From: Jannaschia sp. CCS1
Lineage (GTDB): Bacteria; Pseudomonadota; Alphaproteobacteria; Rhodobacterales; Rhodobacteraceae
Direction of reading: 5' to 3'
NCBI RefSeq assembly: GCF_000013565.1
Contig: NC_007802.1
Location: 3,596,001 to 3,660,000 of the forward strand
Length of the DNA: 64,000 nucleotides
Each line of letters opens with the position of its first letter. Position 1 is the first letter of the stretch. Shown here piece after piece: positions 28,571-36,193 of the stretch. The notes under the pieces were generated by a model that worked only from the letters and a program-made list of their open reading frames with translations, was not told where the DNA came from and ran no database searches. Both the position numbers and the translations under genes were made by a program.

Positions 28571-29434
28571 TCAGGCCGCGCGGTCGGATGACGACTTGTC
28601 GGCGCTGGCGAGCGTTTCTTTGACGCGCTGCTGGCCCTCGGCCACCACATCTTCGGCGGCGGCTTGCAGCTTCGCCTTTTCTTCCTGGAAGATCCGATCC
28701 GCTTCATCAAACAACCGATCGCGATGCGCACCGATGGTGCGGTCTTCGATCTGGGTGCGCGGCAGCATCATGGCCAGTGCGGCACCGGCAGCCAGTGCCA
28801 AGCCACCGAGGAGAAGCGGGTTGTCATGGGCGGTCGTGCGCGCGACCCGGGCTGCGCGCGCGGCCTCAACCTCGGCACGGGCCTGAACGGAAATTGCAGC
28901 TTCGCGCGCCTGGCGGATGCGGTGTTTCGCGCCGTCAGGCAAGCCGTCGAGGCCGTCTTCGATCCGGGCGCGCAGGCCTTCGGTGGAATCGTACAGACGC
29001 TCTTTAGCGTGGCTCAGGCGGGTGGTGTTGGTGTCAGTCATGGAGTCGTCTCCTTCTTGATATGTTCCGGTTTGGTCGGCCTTCATGGCGCGATCAGCGG
29101 CGGCGACACGGGCGTCGAACCCAGCCATCTGCGGCTCTGGCTGGCTGAAGCCAGTCACGGTCGGCCGAACCGTCTCGTCGTAAGAAATACGTGGGCCGGT
29201 CTGACGGGTGGCAGCCTTCACGGCCATCCAAGCCAACCCCATACCCGTAACAGCCAATGGGCCAGGGTTGCGCCGTGCGGTGTCGACGGCACCGCCACCC
29301 AACCCACTCATGAGCGCGGTCGCTTTGCCCACGATCTGTTCAGGCGCGAATTGCGCTTCGAGCGTGGTGAGCTGCGCGCGTAACACGTCACGCTCGGCCT
29401 CAAGCTCTGCCTCGATGCGTTTTGTGCTAGGCAT
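28571..29434 (-). CDS. DUF3618-like membrane-anchored protein
   Basis: 287 residues. The N-terminus (IEAELEAERDVLRAQLTTLE) matches the helical start of DUF3618 proteins. Two hydrophobic anchors follow: one around PLAVTGMGLAWMAVKA and one around NPLLLGGLALAAGAALAMM. Long charged helices lie between and after them (EEKAKLQAAAEDVVAEG), suggesting coiled coils on a membrane face. It is the last gene of an operon with the holin-like gene (8-base overlap) and the gene at 29831, under an EcfG-type promoter. A role in envelope stability under stress is inferred from context only. Confidence 0.8.
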   Translation of the reverse strand: MPSTKRIEAELEAERDVLRAQLTTLEAQFAPEQIVGKATALMSGLGGGAVDTARRNPGPLAVTGMGLAWMAVKAATRQTGPRISYDETVRPTVTGFSQPEPQMAGFDARVAAADRAMKADQTGTYQEGDDSMTDTNTTRLSHAKERLYDSTEGLRARIEDGLDGLPDGAKHRIRQAREAAISVQARAEVEAARAARVARTTAHDNPLLLGGLALAAGAALAMMLPRTQIEDRTIGAHRDRLFDEADRIFQEEKAKLQAAAEDVVAEGQQRVKETLASADKSSSDRAA

Positions 29435-29831
29435 TGATCCGCTCCTTCACGAGGGCCACATCTTGTTTGACGTTGGCAATGCTGCGGCTGGGAACAAGAC
29501 GCTTGAGTTTCAGGTCATAAATACCTTTGGCGGCAAAGATGATTGCCACGAGGGCAATGCCACCGCCAACGGCCAATGCGGCCCAATGCGGAGCCCACCC
29601 AAGAATCGTGACGAGCGCGGCAACGCCTGCCCCGGCAACGGCGATGAGTGCTACCAGCGCAAGAATGACGGCAGCCACGATGAGCCCGATAGCGACACCG
29701 GCGCGCGACAGGTTTTCACCCACCTCCGCCTTTGCCAATGCCGCTTCCTTGCGGAGGATCCGCCCGATCTGACTGACGATATCCGTCAGAAGATGGGCAG
29801 AGCCACTCAGATCGCTGCTAGGGGCGGGCAT
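29427..29831 (-). CDS. Holin-superfamily-III-like (YqjE/DUF1469-type) membrane protein
   Basis: 134 residues. An amphipathic N-terminal helix (SQIGRILRKEAALAKAEVGE) is followed by two transmembrane segments (AGVAIGLIVAAVILALVALI and HWAALAVGGGIALVAIIFAA) and a basic tail. This is the pattern of the so-called phage holin family III/YqjE proteins, which in proteobacteria travel with DUF3618-like genes and are chromosomal stress genes rather than lysis genes. ATG 29831 overlaps the TAA of the preceding gene (TAATG). Confidence 0.8.
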   Translation of the reverse strand: MPAPSSDLSGSAHLLTDIVSQIGRILRKEAALAKAEVGENLSRAGVAIGLIVAAVILALVALIAVAGAGVAALVTILGWAPHWAALAVGGGIALVAIIFAAKGIYDLKLKRLVPSRSIANVKQDVALVKERINA

Positions 29832-30307
29832 TAGGAATACCCCCAACGACGCGCGTTGTGCTCGGGATAGGCGGCCGGATTGTCTGAGATGGCGGGATAC
29901 GAATGGCGATCCGGCAGGGTGTCCGTACCACCTGCACGCTCGGACGCCTTCATCGCACGCGCGGCCAGAAAGCCGAGCGCTGCGGCACCGCCAAAGAACA
30001 CCAGCGGATTGCGACGCGCGAATTGTGTCATGTCGTGCTGGATATTGCCCAGATCCATGTCGCGGACGGCAGTTGCCGCATGGGCGAGGTTGTCGCCCAG
30101 ATACTGCACAGCATCCGATGCCAGATCGTTGCCCTCGAAAGCGTTACTCGCTTGGCGGAAGTTTTCAGCCTGCTCGGAGACGCGGTCGGCGACACCTTCC
30201 TTGGCGGCCTCCGCTTTCACAGTGGCGTTGGCCTTCGCGGTGGCTGCGACGTCTTCCACGGTCTCTTTTGCCGTTTGGGCGATATCTGATTTGGTCGAGC
30301 GGGTCAT
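29831..30307 (-). CDS. Helical stress-operon protein, unknown family
   Basis: 158 residues. The first 65 residues are Ala/Lys/Glu-rich helix (e.g. TAKETVEDVAATAKANATVK), then a membrane anchor FARRNPLVFFGGAAALGFLA and a polar tail ending RRWGYS. It leads the three-gene operon with the holin-like and DUF3618-like genes, and its start lies about 130 bases downstream of an EcfG-type promoter. Composition resembles apolipoprotein- or LEA-like stress proteins, which is inference. Confidence 0.75.
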   Translation of the reverse strand: MTRSTKSDIAQTAKETVEDVAATAKANATVKAEAAKEGVADRVSEQAENFRQASNAFEGNDLASDAVQYLGDNLAHAATAVRDMDLGNIQHDMTQFARRNPLVFFGGAAALGFLAARAMKASERAGGTDTLPDRHSYPAISDNPAAYPEHNARRWGYS

Positions 30308-30434
30308 GGTCTAACTCCTTCAATGTTCAACAGCGGATTGCGCGGGCTTTTTGGGCACATGCCCTCCGGGCGGGTCCGGGACTATCCCTGACCTGCGACG
30401 CGTCTCATCTGCATGTCGTCGTTTATGTTGTGGT

Positions 30435-30459
30435 AACGGCCGTGGCGCGAAAAGGTTCC
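30435..30459 (-). promoter_or_regulatory. EcfG-type promoter for the 30307-28571 operon
   Basis: On the minus strand: GGAAC (30455-30459), a 16-base spacer, then CGTT (30435-30438). This matches the known alphaproteobacterial general stress response promoter (GGAAC-N16/17-CGTT) exactly. It begins just beyond the stop of the DUF2383-like gene and reads toward the helical-protein gene, leaving a leader of about 120 bases. Confidence 0.8.
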
Positions 30460-30462
30460 GAC

Positions 30463-30906
30463 CTACGCCTTCAAAACTGCAATTTGTGCGCGCAATGCGC
30501 TGCGCTGCTCATCCAGCAGAAGGTTGATTGGCGTATTCGGCTTGGTGGCCTGCACAGCCTCGGTGTAGCTGTCAACGATCATCTCTTCGCCATCAGCAAT
30601 CTGCGGCAGAGCTGACGCATCCAGCTTACCGACCCAGTCGCGCACGGTTGCGACCGCTTGGTGGACATATCCCATGGCAGAGCCCGTTTGGCTGGAATTG
30701 CCGCCGATCGTGTCGAGATGCGGCTTCAGCGCGACCAGATGCGTGGAATGCAGGATGTGCAAACGCTCAATGAATGGTTTCAGATCATCCTCGGCGCGGT
30801 CCAGCATGGCGGCGTAGCCATCCATCACATCGGCGACGTCAGTGGTGACCTTGGACACCGCATCAATGGCATCGGTGGTGTGGTTCAGGTCTGCTGGTGC
30901 AGTCAT
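30463..30906 (-). CDS. DUF2383/PA2169-like four-helix protein
   Basis: 147 residues from ATG 30906, with a perfect GGAGG 8-12 bases upstream. The sequence is all-helical; VHQAVATVRDWVGKLD and ASALPQIADGEEMIVDSYTE follow the pattern of the DUF2383 ferritin-like four-helix-bundle family, though the family's metal-ligand Glu/His set is not complete to my eye. The gene is monocistronic between two EcfG-type promoters: its own at 30937-30961 and the next operon's just after its stop. Cytoplasmic; function unknown. Confidence 0.7.
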   Translation of the reverse strand: MTAPADLNHTTDAIDAVSKVTTDVADVMDGYAAMLDRAEDDLKPFIERLHILHSTHLVALKPHLDTIGGNSSQTGSAMGYVHQAVATVRDWVGKLDASALPQIADGEEMIVDSYTEAVQATKPNTPINLLLDEQRSALRAQIAVLKA

Positions 30907-30936
30907 GTCATATCCTCCGGTTGCGTTCATCAAAGC

Positions 30937-30961
30937 AACGCAGCGGAGGGGGATGAGTTCC
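30937..30961 (-). promoter_or_regulatory. EcfG-type promoter for the DUF2383-like gene
   Basis: On the minus strand: GGAAC (30957-30961), 16-base spacer, CGTT (30937-30940), an exact match to the general stress response consensus. It lies 31 bases before the ATG at 30906, close to the end of the phospholipase-D-like gene. Confidence 0.85.
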
Positions 30962-30969
30962 CGGACGGG

Positions 30970-32463
30970 CTACACCATCTCGTCCGGGACGAATGGTAGG
31001 GGGGACGCCAGACGGTCCTGCGCGCTGTGATCGAAGGGCAGAAGAAAGTGGTGCCGATCCTCGGGAGATTTCGCGACATTCTCGGACAGCAACTGGTTAA
31101 TCCGCGTGACCGTATCGCGCGGGGGGCCGAATGGATCAGGAGCGGTATCCAGCAGCCAATGGTCCAGCGCGCGGGGCCACAGGGGCTCCACATGGGCGCG
31201 CTCGGACAGGTGCAACCCGGCTTCGGTGTCCCACCTGAAGCTGCGTCCGTTCAGATTGGCAGACGACAATATCGCCTCATCCCGGCCAAAAAGCGACAAC
31301 TTGGAATGGACGTAAATCAACGGCGCGCCATGCAGGATGGCCGCCTGTGGCACGTCTTCAGCGGATCGGCACTGGGCCGGTGAGGCAAGGGCCAGACGCT
31401 CGCCCAAACCCTCTGTCAGGATCTGCAGCGCCTCCATCTGGATCTGGGCGCCCATGCGCGCGTCCTCCGCGTCATTGCCCTCGAAGGCGACATCTTCCGG
31501 GGCGGCGGGAAGGATCAGGATACACGCTAGGTCGTCTTTTTGCGTTGCCGCCTGCACCAACGCCTCCGCCAGCGGTTTGTGACGGAAAAACTGCGTCTCC
31601 AGATAGATCAGGCCCTCAGCCCTCTCGACGGCGGCAAGATGCGCCTCTTCGATCTCGTTGATCAGGGGCTTGGGGGCGATATGGATCAGATCCTGGGCCC
31701 GCCTGGATGAGAGCGTGCGCAAGAACCCCGGGGCCTGCGGCGGGGCCTCTCCCTCGCCCTCGGTGACGGCGCGGAAGCTTTTCAGATGGGCGGCTGCCGC
31801 TGCGACCACGGGGCCGCGCGCGATGGCCTGGATGTCCTGCCACGTCTGCTCGGACGCCTGCTGGTGAAGCAACGTGTCATACCGGCGATCATTCAAATCA
31901 AGGCCGCCGATATACAGCGCGTCTTCATCCACAACGGCGAGCTTCTGGTGATGGGTCGCTGGCATCAGTGGCAGGTCGTCACCGGCCTCCAAGCCGTCCA
32001 GGCCAGGGGTCAAGGGATCCGCGTCCCGCTTCTCCAGCTCACCCGCGATCTTGGAGCGGAGGACACGGCGGGGCAGATAGCCCACGCGCGCCGGGTGCAT
32101 CGAAATGGCAAAGGTCAGACGGGCATCGGTTGACAGCTCGTCCAAGTCAGCCAGCAAACGGGCGGACCGCCAGGACCTGCGATGATCATCGGTCGCAATG
32201 ATCGGATCGAAGTCGCTGATCGTAATGTCAATCTCCACACCGCGGTTCAACAGATGCAGCAGCAGGTCGAACCACGTTTCGCCGATCCCGCGCCCGGCAT
32301 CACTGTGCAGCGATGTGGACGGGTCGAAGACACGAAAGCAGCACCGAATGCTGCGTGTGGCCGACAGGCACAGCTCCTCAAACGCCGGAAACGCCTCAGC
32401 GGCCGAGAAATAGACGTCCAGATCCGTGATCGGAGCGGTGTTTGAAGGTCTGTCACTGGTCAA
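30970..32463 (-). CDS. Phospholipase D-like protein
   Basis: 497 residues starting at TTG 32463, six bases past the kinase stop. Two HKD-type motifs are present: THHQKLAVVDEDALYIGGLD in the first half and VHSKLSLFGRDEAILSSANL in the second, each followed by the usual Gly-Asn/Asp strand. This is the bilobal layout of PLD-superfamily phosphodiesterases, cardiolipin synthases and related transphosphatidylases. No signal peptide or transmembrane helix is seen, so it may act on the inner leaflet. It is the last gene of the nepR-ecfG-kinase operon, suggesting stress-linked phospholipid remodelling. Confidence 0.88.
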   Translation of the reverse strand: MTSDRPSNTAPITDLDVYFSAAEAFPAFEELCLSATRSIRCCFRVFDPSTSLHSDAGRGIGETWFDLLLHLLNRGVEIDITISDFDPIIATDDHRRSWRSARLLADLDELSTDARLTFAISMHPARVGYLPRRVLRSKIAGELEKRDADPLTPGLDGLEAGDDLPLMPATHHQKLAVVDEDALYIGGLDLNDRRYDTLLHQQASEQTWQDIQAIARGPVVAAAAAHLKSFRAVTEGEGEAPPQAPGFLRTLSSRRAQDLIHIAPKPLINEIEEAHLAAVERAEGLIYLETQFFRHKPLAEALVQAATQKDDLACILILPAAPEDVAFEGNDAEDARMGAQIQMEALQILTEGLGERLALASPAQCRSAEDVPQAAILHGAPLIYVHSKLSLFGRDEAILSSANLNGRSFRWDTEAGLHLSERAHVEPLWPRALDHWLLDTAPDPFGPPRDTVTRINQLLSENVAKSPEDRHHFLLPFDHSAQDRLASPLPFVPDEMV

Positions 32464-32469
32464 GGCAGG

Positions 32470-34254
32470 TCACCCGGTTTGCGCTAGGGGCGCAGTGTCA
32501 TCCGTGTCACTATACGTGTCCTCGCCCGGCAAAGCGAATGCCGTGAACGTCATCTGGAACCGGTAGAGGCCTTCTGTCGTCACGACGTCCTGTGTGCCGC
32601 CGAGTTGGGCGACGAACGCCTCAACCAAACGCGTGCCAAGTCCCGTACCCTCACCCGCCATATCCTCCTGAACCTGTCCGCCAAGGCTGTTTTCGACGAT
32701 CAGCGTAACCTCACGCTCATCACCGGCGTACAGGCGCACCTGCAATTTCGGCGTGCCGTCTTCGGGGCGGCCGATGTATTTGACCGCGTTTATGACCGTC
32801 TCATTGGCGAGAAGCGCCAACGGAACCGCCTGATCCGGGTCAAGGTCCAGCGGATCGAGATGCATGGACGTTTCTATCCCCCGGCCCTGCGGCACGCCCA
32901 TGTTAAAGGCGGCCTGTACGACCTCTCCCAGCAACTTGTCGGCACGCACATGGACCATTGTCGTGCCCGTGTAGAGAGCCTTGTGGATGGTCGACAGGCT
33001 CATCACCCGGTCCTGGACCCGGCGCAACACGCGCCTGGCATCGCCATCAGGGACCGAACGCATCTGCATATTGAGGATCGAGGCGATAAGCTGCAGGTTG
33101 TTTTTCACCCTATGGTGCACCTCCCGCAGCAACAGCTCTTTCTCTTCCAGACTCTCGGCCAACTCTGCCCGATCCGCAAGCATCCGGTCGATCATCCGGT
33201 TGTATGTCGCGGCAATCTGTCGAAATTCTGCTGGGGGATCTTCAAGGTTGGCAAACCCGGCACTGGGGTCGTCGAAAGAGAATGCCGTCATCCGTCGCCG
33301 GATCTCACGCAGATGACGCAGAACCAGATTTTCAAGCGCCAGGTATCCGACCCCGAAGGCCACAACCCACATCAGGACCGGAAATAGCGGCGTGACCGTG
33401 CCCAGAATGGCGACGGCGTGATTCTGCACGGAGCCCGACCACAGGCCAAGCACGTAGACCCGGTCCTCAATTAGTGGAACAAGGGCCGCCAGCCGAGGTT
33501 CCCCGTTCTCATCAATCACATTGAAGGTGACGCCCCGTTGGTTCGTGCCAAGGTCGTCCGCGGGCACACTTAGGTCTTCAAAGATCCCCACTTCGGTGAT
33601 GCCCGTACTGGCAGACAGCACCTGTCCCCGATCATTGATCAAAGCAAGTTCCACCTCTTCGACCTGAGCGGCCAGAAGTGTATCCGTAAGACTATGGGGG
33701 AGCGCCACCGCCGCCGCACCAAGAAGCACCTCGGTCTCGGAATCGAAAATCGGGGCTGTGGCGATGATCACGGATTGGCCGCCCGACTCCTCACTCAGGT
33801 CAACCGTGACCGTCGGCTGCGGGCGCTCCACAAAATCCTGCCAATCGGCCCGACCGGACAGATCCAAGACCTCACCATTGGACGTACATTCCAGATTGCC
33901 ATCCGCAGTGGTAAATCCGGCGAAGACATAGGCCTGAGCGCGATCCACAAACCGCCGCATGATGTCTGCACAGAGGGCGCTTTCGGCACCCGCCGCCACG
34001 GCGCTGACCCCCAATGCGGTCGCCGCGCCATGGGCCCGTCTTAGCAAGGCACGCTCGGTGCTGGCCGCTTGCGCAGTGCGGGCGAGGATATCGTTTTGTT
34101 CCAGCGTGCGCGCGTCGCGGACGACCGCTGCGGTCTGGGCCACTGCAATAATGCCCAAGGGCAAGATTGCGAGGCCCAGGAACAGCGCCAGGCGCGCTTT
34201 CAACGATGACACACGGCTCCAGATCTGCACCCAACGGCGGGCAATGGAGGTCAT
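32470..34254 (-). CDS. HisKA_2-type sensor histidine kinase, probable general stress response kinase
   Basis: 594 residues. One transmembrane helix near residues 21-43 (RLALFLGLAILPLGIIAVAQ), a periplasmic sensor region of about 230 residues, a second helix near 284-307, a HAMP-like linker, then the H-box EVHHRVKNNLQLIASILNMQ (His at 380-381) and an ATPase domain with N-box LANETVINAVKY and G-box GEGTGLGTRLVEAF. HWE/HisKA_2 kinases are the known PhyR phosphorylators in Alphaproteobacteria. ATG overlaps the ecfG stop as ATGA, so coupling with the sigma factor is direct. The sensor domain's signal is unknown. Confidence 0.92.
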   Translation of the reverse strand: MTSIARRWVQIWSRVSSLKARLALFLGLAILPLGIIAVAQTAAVVRDARTLEQNDILARTAQAASTERALLRRAHGAATALGVSAVAAGAESALCADIMRRFVDRAQAYVFAGFTTADGNLECTSNGEVLDLSGRADWQDFVERPQPTVTVDLSEESGGQSVIIATAPIFDSETEVLLGAAAVALPHSLTDTLLAAQVEEVELALINDRGQVLSASTGITEVGIFEDLSVPADDLGTNQRGVTFNVIDENGEPRLAALVPLIEDRVYVLGLWSGSVQNHAVAILGTVTPLFPVLMWVVAFGVGYLALENLVLRHLREIRRRMTAFSFDDPSAGFANLEDPPAEFRQIAATYNRMIDRMLADRAELAESLEEKELLLREVHHRVKNNLQLIASILNMQMRSVPDGDARRVLRRVQDRVMSLSTIHKALYTGTTMVHVRADKLLGEVVQAAFNMGVPQGRGIETSMHLDPLDLDPDQAVPLALLANETVINAVKYIGRPEDGTPKLQVRLYAGDEREVTLIVENSLGGQVQEDMAGEGTGLGTRLVEAFVAQLGGTQDVVTTEGLYRFQMTFTAFALPGEDTYSDTDDTAPLAQTG

Positions 34255-34808
34255 GCGGCAGGCTTCCCCGAGACAACGGCGACCGTTGCAGCATCCGTCA
34301 GCTCAAGGGCTTCATCCTCTTTCAGATCCAGCATTTCTGTCAGTCGCGTCCGCGCCCGGTTGACGCGACTTTTGATCGTGCCGACAGCGCATCCACACAT
34401 GTCGGCCGCTTCCTCATACGCAAACCCCGATGCCCCGACGAGAAGCAACGCCTCGCGCTGTTCGTCTGGCAACTCCGCGAACGCCGTGGCGAAATCCTTC
34501 ATCGCCAGACGCCCGTCATGTGCTGGTTTCTCTGACAATTGTGCCGTCAGCTCTCCGTCAATATCGGCGACCTCGCGCTTTTGCTTGCGGCGGGCCGAAT
34601 AGAAGGTGTTTCGCAGGATCGTGAACAGCCATGCGCGCATGTTCGTGCCGGCCTGAAATTTGTCGATGTTCGACCAGGCCTTTACCACCGTGTCTTGGAC
34701 GAGGTCATCGGCAGAGGACGGATTGCGGGTCAGCGACCGCGCAAAGGCGCGCAGGGATGGCAGGTGCTCGACGATCTCATCGCGCGGATCAATTGCCATC
34801 TTTGTCAT
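34251..34808 (-). CDS. ecfG: General stress response ECF sigma factor EcfG
   Basis: 185 residues. Region 2 reads AFARSLTRNPSSADDLVQDT and VVKAWSNIDKFQ, then MRAWLFTILRNTFYSARRKQ; region 4 has LPDEQREALLLVGASGFAYE and CAVGTIKSRVNRARTRL. This closely fits the EcfG (ECF15) group, which directs the alphaproteobacterial general stress response and recognises GGAAC-N16/17-CGTT. Its start lies inside the end of nepR (20-base overlap from ATG 34808, or 11 from ATG 34799). Activity is held by NepR and released by phosphorylated PhyR. Confidence 0.95.
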   Translation of the reverse strand: MTKMAIDPRDEIVEHLPSLRAFARSLTRNPSSADDLVQDTVVKAWSNIDKFQAGTNMRAWLFTILRNTFYSARRKQKREVADIDGELTAQLSEKPAHDGRLAMKDFATAFAELPDEQREALLLVGASGFAYEEAADMCGCAVGTIKSRVNRARTRLTEMLDLKEDEALELTDAATVAVVSGKPAA

Positions 34809-34947
34809 TTCCTTCTTTCGCTTTAAGTTGAGCGATCAAGTCCATAAACCGGTCAGGCAACTCATCCTTCATTGCATCATCATAGACGCGCTTTAGATTC
34901 TCATCGATCTGTTGGTCCACGCTGGGTTTCTTGCTGTCTGAAGGCAT
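34789..34947 (-). CDS. nepR: Anti-sigma factor NepR
   Basis: A 52-residue protein from ATG 34947 to TGA 34789. It carries the NepR core: VDQQIDENLKRVYDDAMKDE, then LPDRFMDLIAQLK, i.e. the two short helices that clamp EcfG. The tail is lysine-rich. NepR binds EcfG in unstressed cells; phosphorylated PhyR, a sigma-factor mimic, pulls it off. The gene precedes and overlaps ecfG and is driven by the bidirectional element at 34982-35011. It is easily missed because of its length. Confidence 0.95.
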   Translation of the reverse strand: MPSDSKKPSVDQQIDENLKRVYDDAMKDELPDRFMDLIAQLKAKEGNDKDGN

Positions 34948-34981
34948 GTTTCACCGATCTTGAAATAAAAGTTGTCTGGGT

Positions 34982-35011
34982 GGGAACCAATGACTGAGCC
35001 AGAAAGTTCCC
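34982..35011. promoter_or_regulatory. Divergent EcfG-type promoter between nepR and phyR
   Basis: The element begins GGGAAC (34982-34987) and ends GTTCCC (35006-35011). Toward phyR: GGAAC (34983-34987), 17-base spacer, AGTT (35005-35008). Toward nepR: GGAAC on the minus strand (35006-35010), 17-base spacer, GGTT (34985-34988). Because the -35 box of one direction overlaps the -10 box of the other, only one RNA polymerase could occupy it at a time. This gives positive autoregulation of the stress switch in both directions. Confidence 0.8.
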
Positions 35012-35039
35012 AATAAAATGTGCACGAGGAGAAGTTAGC

Positions 35040-35867
35040 ATGGCAACCACCGAAAACACCCGCGATTTAAGCACAGAATTGGTGGCGGAACTGCCCTTTC
35101 TGCGCCGTTACGCGCGGGCGCTGACAGGGGCGCAGTCTACCGGCGACCGATACGCTATGGCGACACTGGAGGCGATCGTTGCCGATCCCACAACCGTGGC
35201 GGAGGACATGACAACGAAGGTGGGGCTTTTTCGGATGTTTCACGGTATCTGGTCCAGTTCGGGCGCGCCGATGGCCGAGGAGGGCGAGAATACTGATTTG
35301 CTGGAGGTGCGCGCGCAGTGGCGCCTGTCGTACCTGACCGCCAACACACGCGAGGCGCTGCTGCTTCACACGGTGGAAGGGTTTGCGTTTGAAGCCGTCG
35401 CCTTAATCATGGACGTATCGCAAAGCGATGCGGAAGAGCTTGTCACCCGCGCCCGGACGGAGATGGGCGATATGGTCTCTGGCAACATCCTCGTGATCGA
35501 AGACGAGGGCATTATCGCGATGGACCTAAAGTCGATCGTCACCGATATGGGTCACACCGTCACTGATACTGCTCGCACCCGTGACGACGCAATCGCCAAG
35601 GGTAAGGCGACGGTGCCGGATCTGATCCTCGCCGATATTCAATTGGCAGATAAATCGTCGGGCATCGACGCCGTGAATGCGCTGCTTGAGGAGCTGGGTG
35701 ACCGCCCGGTCATCTTCATCACCGCCTTCCCGGAACGTCTGCTGACCGGTGACCGACCTGAACCCGCCTTCCTGATCACCAAGCCATATTCCGAAGATCA
35801 GGTCCGCGCCGCCGTCAGTCAGGCCATGTTCTTTGCGACGACCGAACGGATGAATGTCGCCGTCTGA
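35040..35867 (+). CDS. phyR: General stress response regulator PhyR
   Basis: 275 residues: an N-terminal sigma-factor-like domain (residues 8-140, with LPFLRRYARALTGAQSTGDR and NTREALLLHTVEGFAFEAVA) joined to a C-terminal receiver (residues 149-268). The receiver has the acidic pocket VIEDEG, phosphoacceptor Asp199 in ILADIQLAD, Thr in IFITAFPE and Lys248 in LITKPYSE. On phosphorylation the sigma-like domain binds NepR and frees EcfG. ATG 35040 has GAGGAG upstream. Divergent from nepR-ecfG and followed by a strong terminator. Confidence 0.96.
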   Translation: MATTENTRDLSTELVAELPFLRRYARALTGAQSTGDRYAMATLEAIVADPTTVAEDMTTKVGLFRMFHGIWSSSGAPMAEEGENTDLLEVRAQWRLSYLTANTREALLLHTVEGFAFEAVALIMDVSQSDAEELVTRARTEMGDMVSGNILVIEDEGIIAMDLKSIVTDMGHTVTDTARTRDDAIAKGKATVPDLILADIQLADKSSGIDAVNALLEELGDRPVIFITAFPERLLTGDRPEPAFLITKPYSEDQVRAAVSQAMFFATTERMNVAV

Positions 35868-35886
35868 TATGTGCCATTCGATCATG

Positions 35887-35919
35887 AAAAAGCCCTGGCC
35901 AAACGGTCGGGGCTTTTTT
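35887..35919 (+). terminator. Terminator after phyR
   Basis: AGCCCTGGCC (35891-35900) pairs with GGTCGGGGCT (35905-35914) with two G-U pairs and an AAAC loop; flanking A4 and T6 tracts make it a potentially bidirectional terminator. It lies 20 bases after the phyR stop. From here to 36142 I see no gene. Confidence 0.9.
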
Positions 35920-36142
35920 CGTTCCTGCATGGCGACGACGGTAGCTTGCCGTGATGGTGCGTAATATCCAGGCGGCCACGTCATGAAATGTGCCGCGCTC
36001 AGCCGCAAGGTCGCGGTGCACCGCGTCCCGGTGGTCATATCCACAGCACTCGGTGCAGTCTTTAACGATCAGACAGTGACGCCTCCTGTCATTCCATGCC
36101 GTCTACCAGGCGCCACTGCCAACCATTCCGACATTATTTTGT

Positions 36143-36168
36143 GGAACCTCGTGTCACGCCCGCGCGTT
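36143..36168 (+). promoter_or_regulatory. EcfG-type promoter for the FNT channel gene
   Basis: GGAAC (36143-36147), 17-base spacer, CGTT (36165-36168), an exact consensus match on the plus strand, 25 bases before ATG 36194. Confidence 0.85.
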
Positions 36169-36193
36169 GAAGGCAGAACCACGAGGAAATGAC

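Noticed and set aside
29427-29831. A phage lysis (holin) gene indicating a prophage
   Set aside because: No other phage genes are present; this holin-III-like type with a DUF3618-like neighbour is a common chromosomal stress pair.
35904-35925. A GGAAC-N15-CGTT match on the minus strand after phyR
   Set aside because: The spacer is one base short, it overlaps the terminator hairpin, and it would read antisense into phyR.
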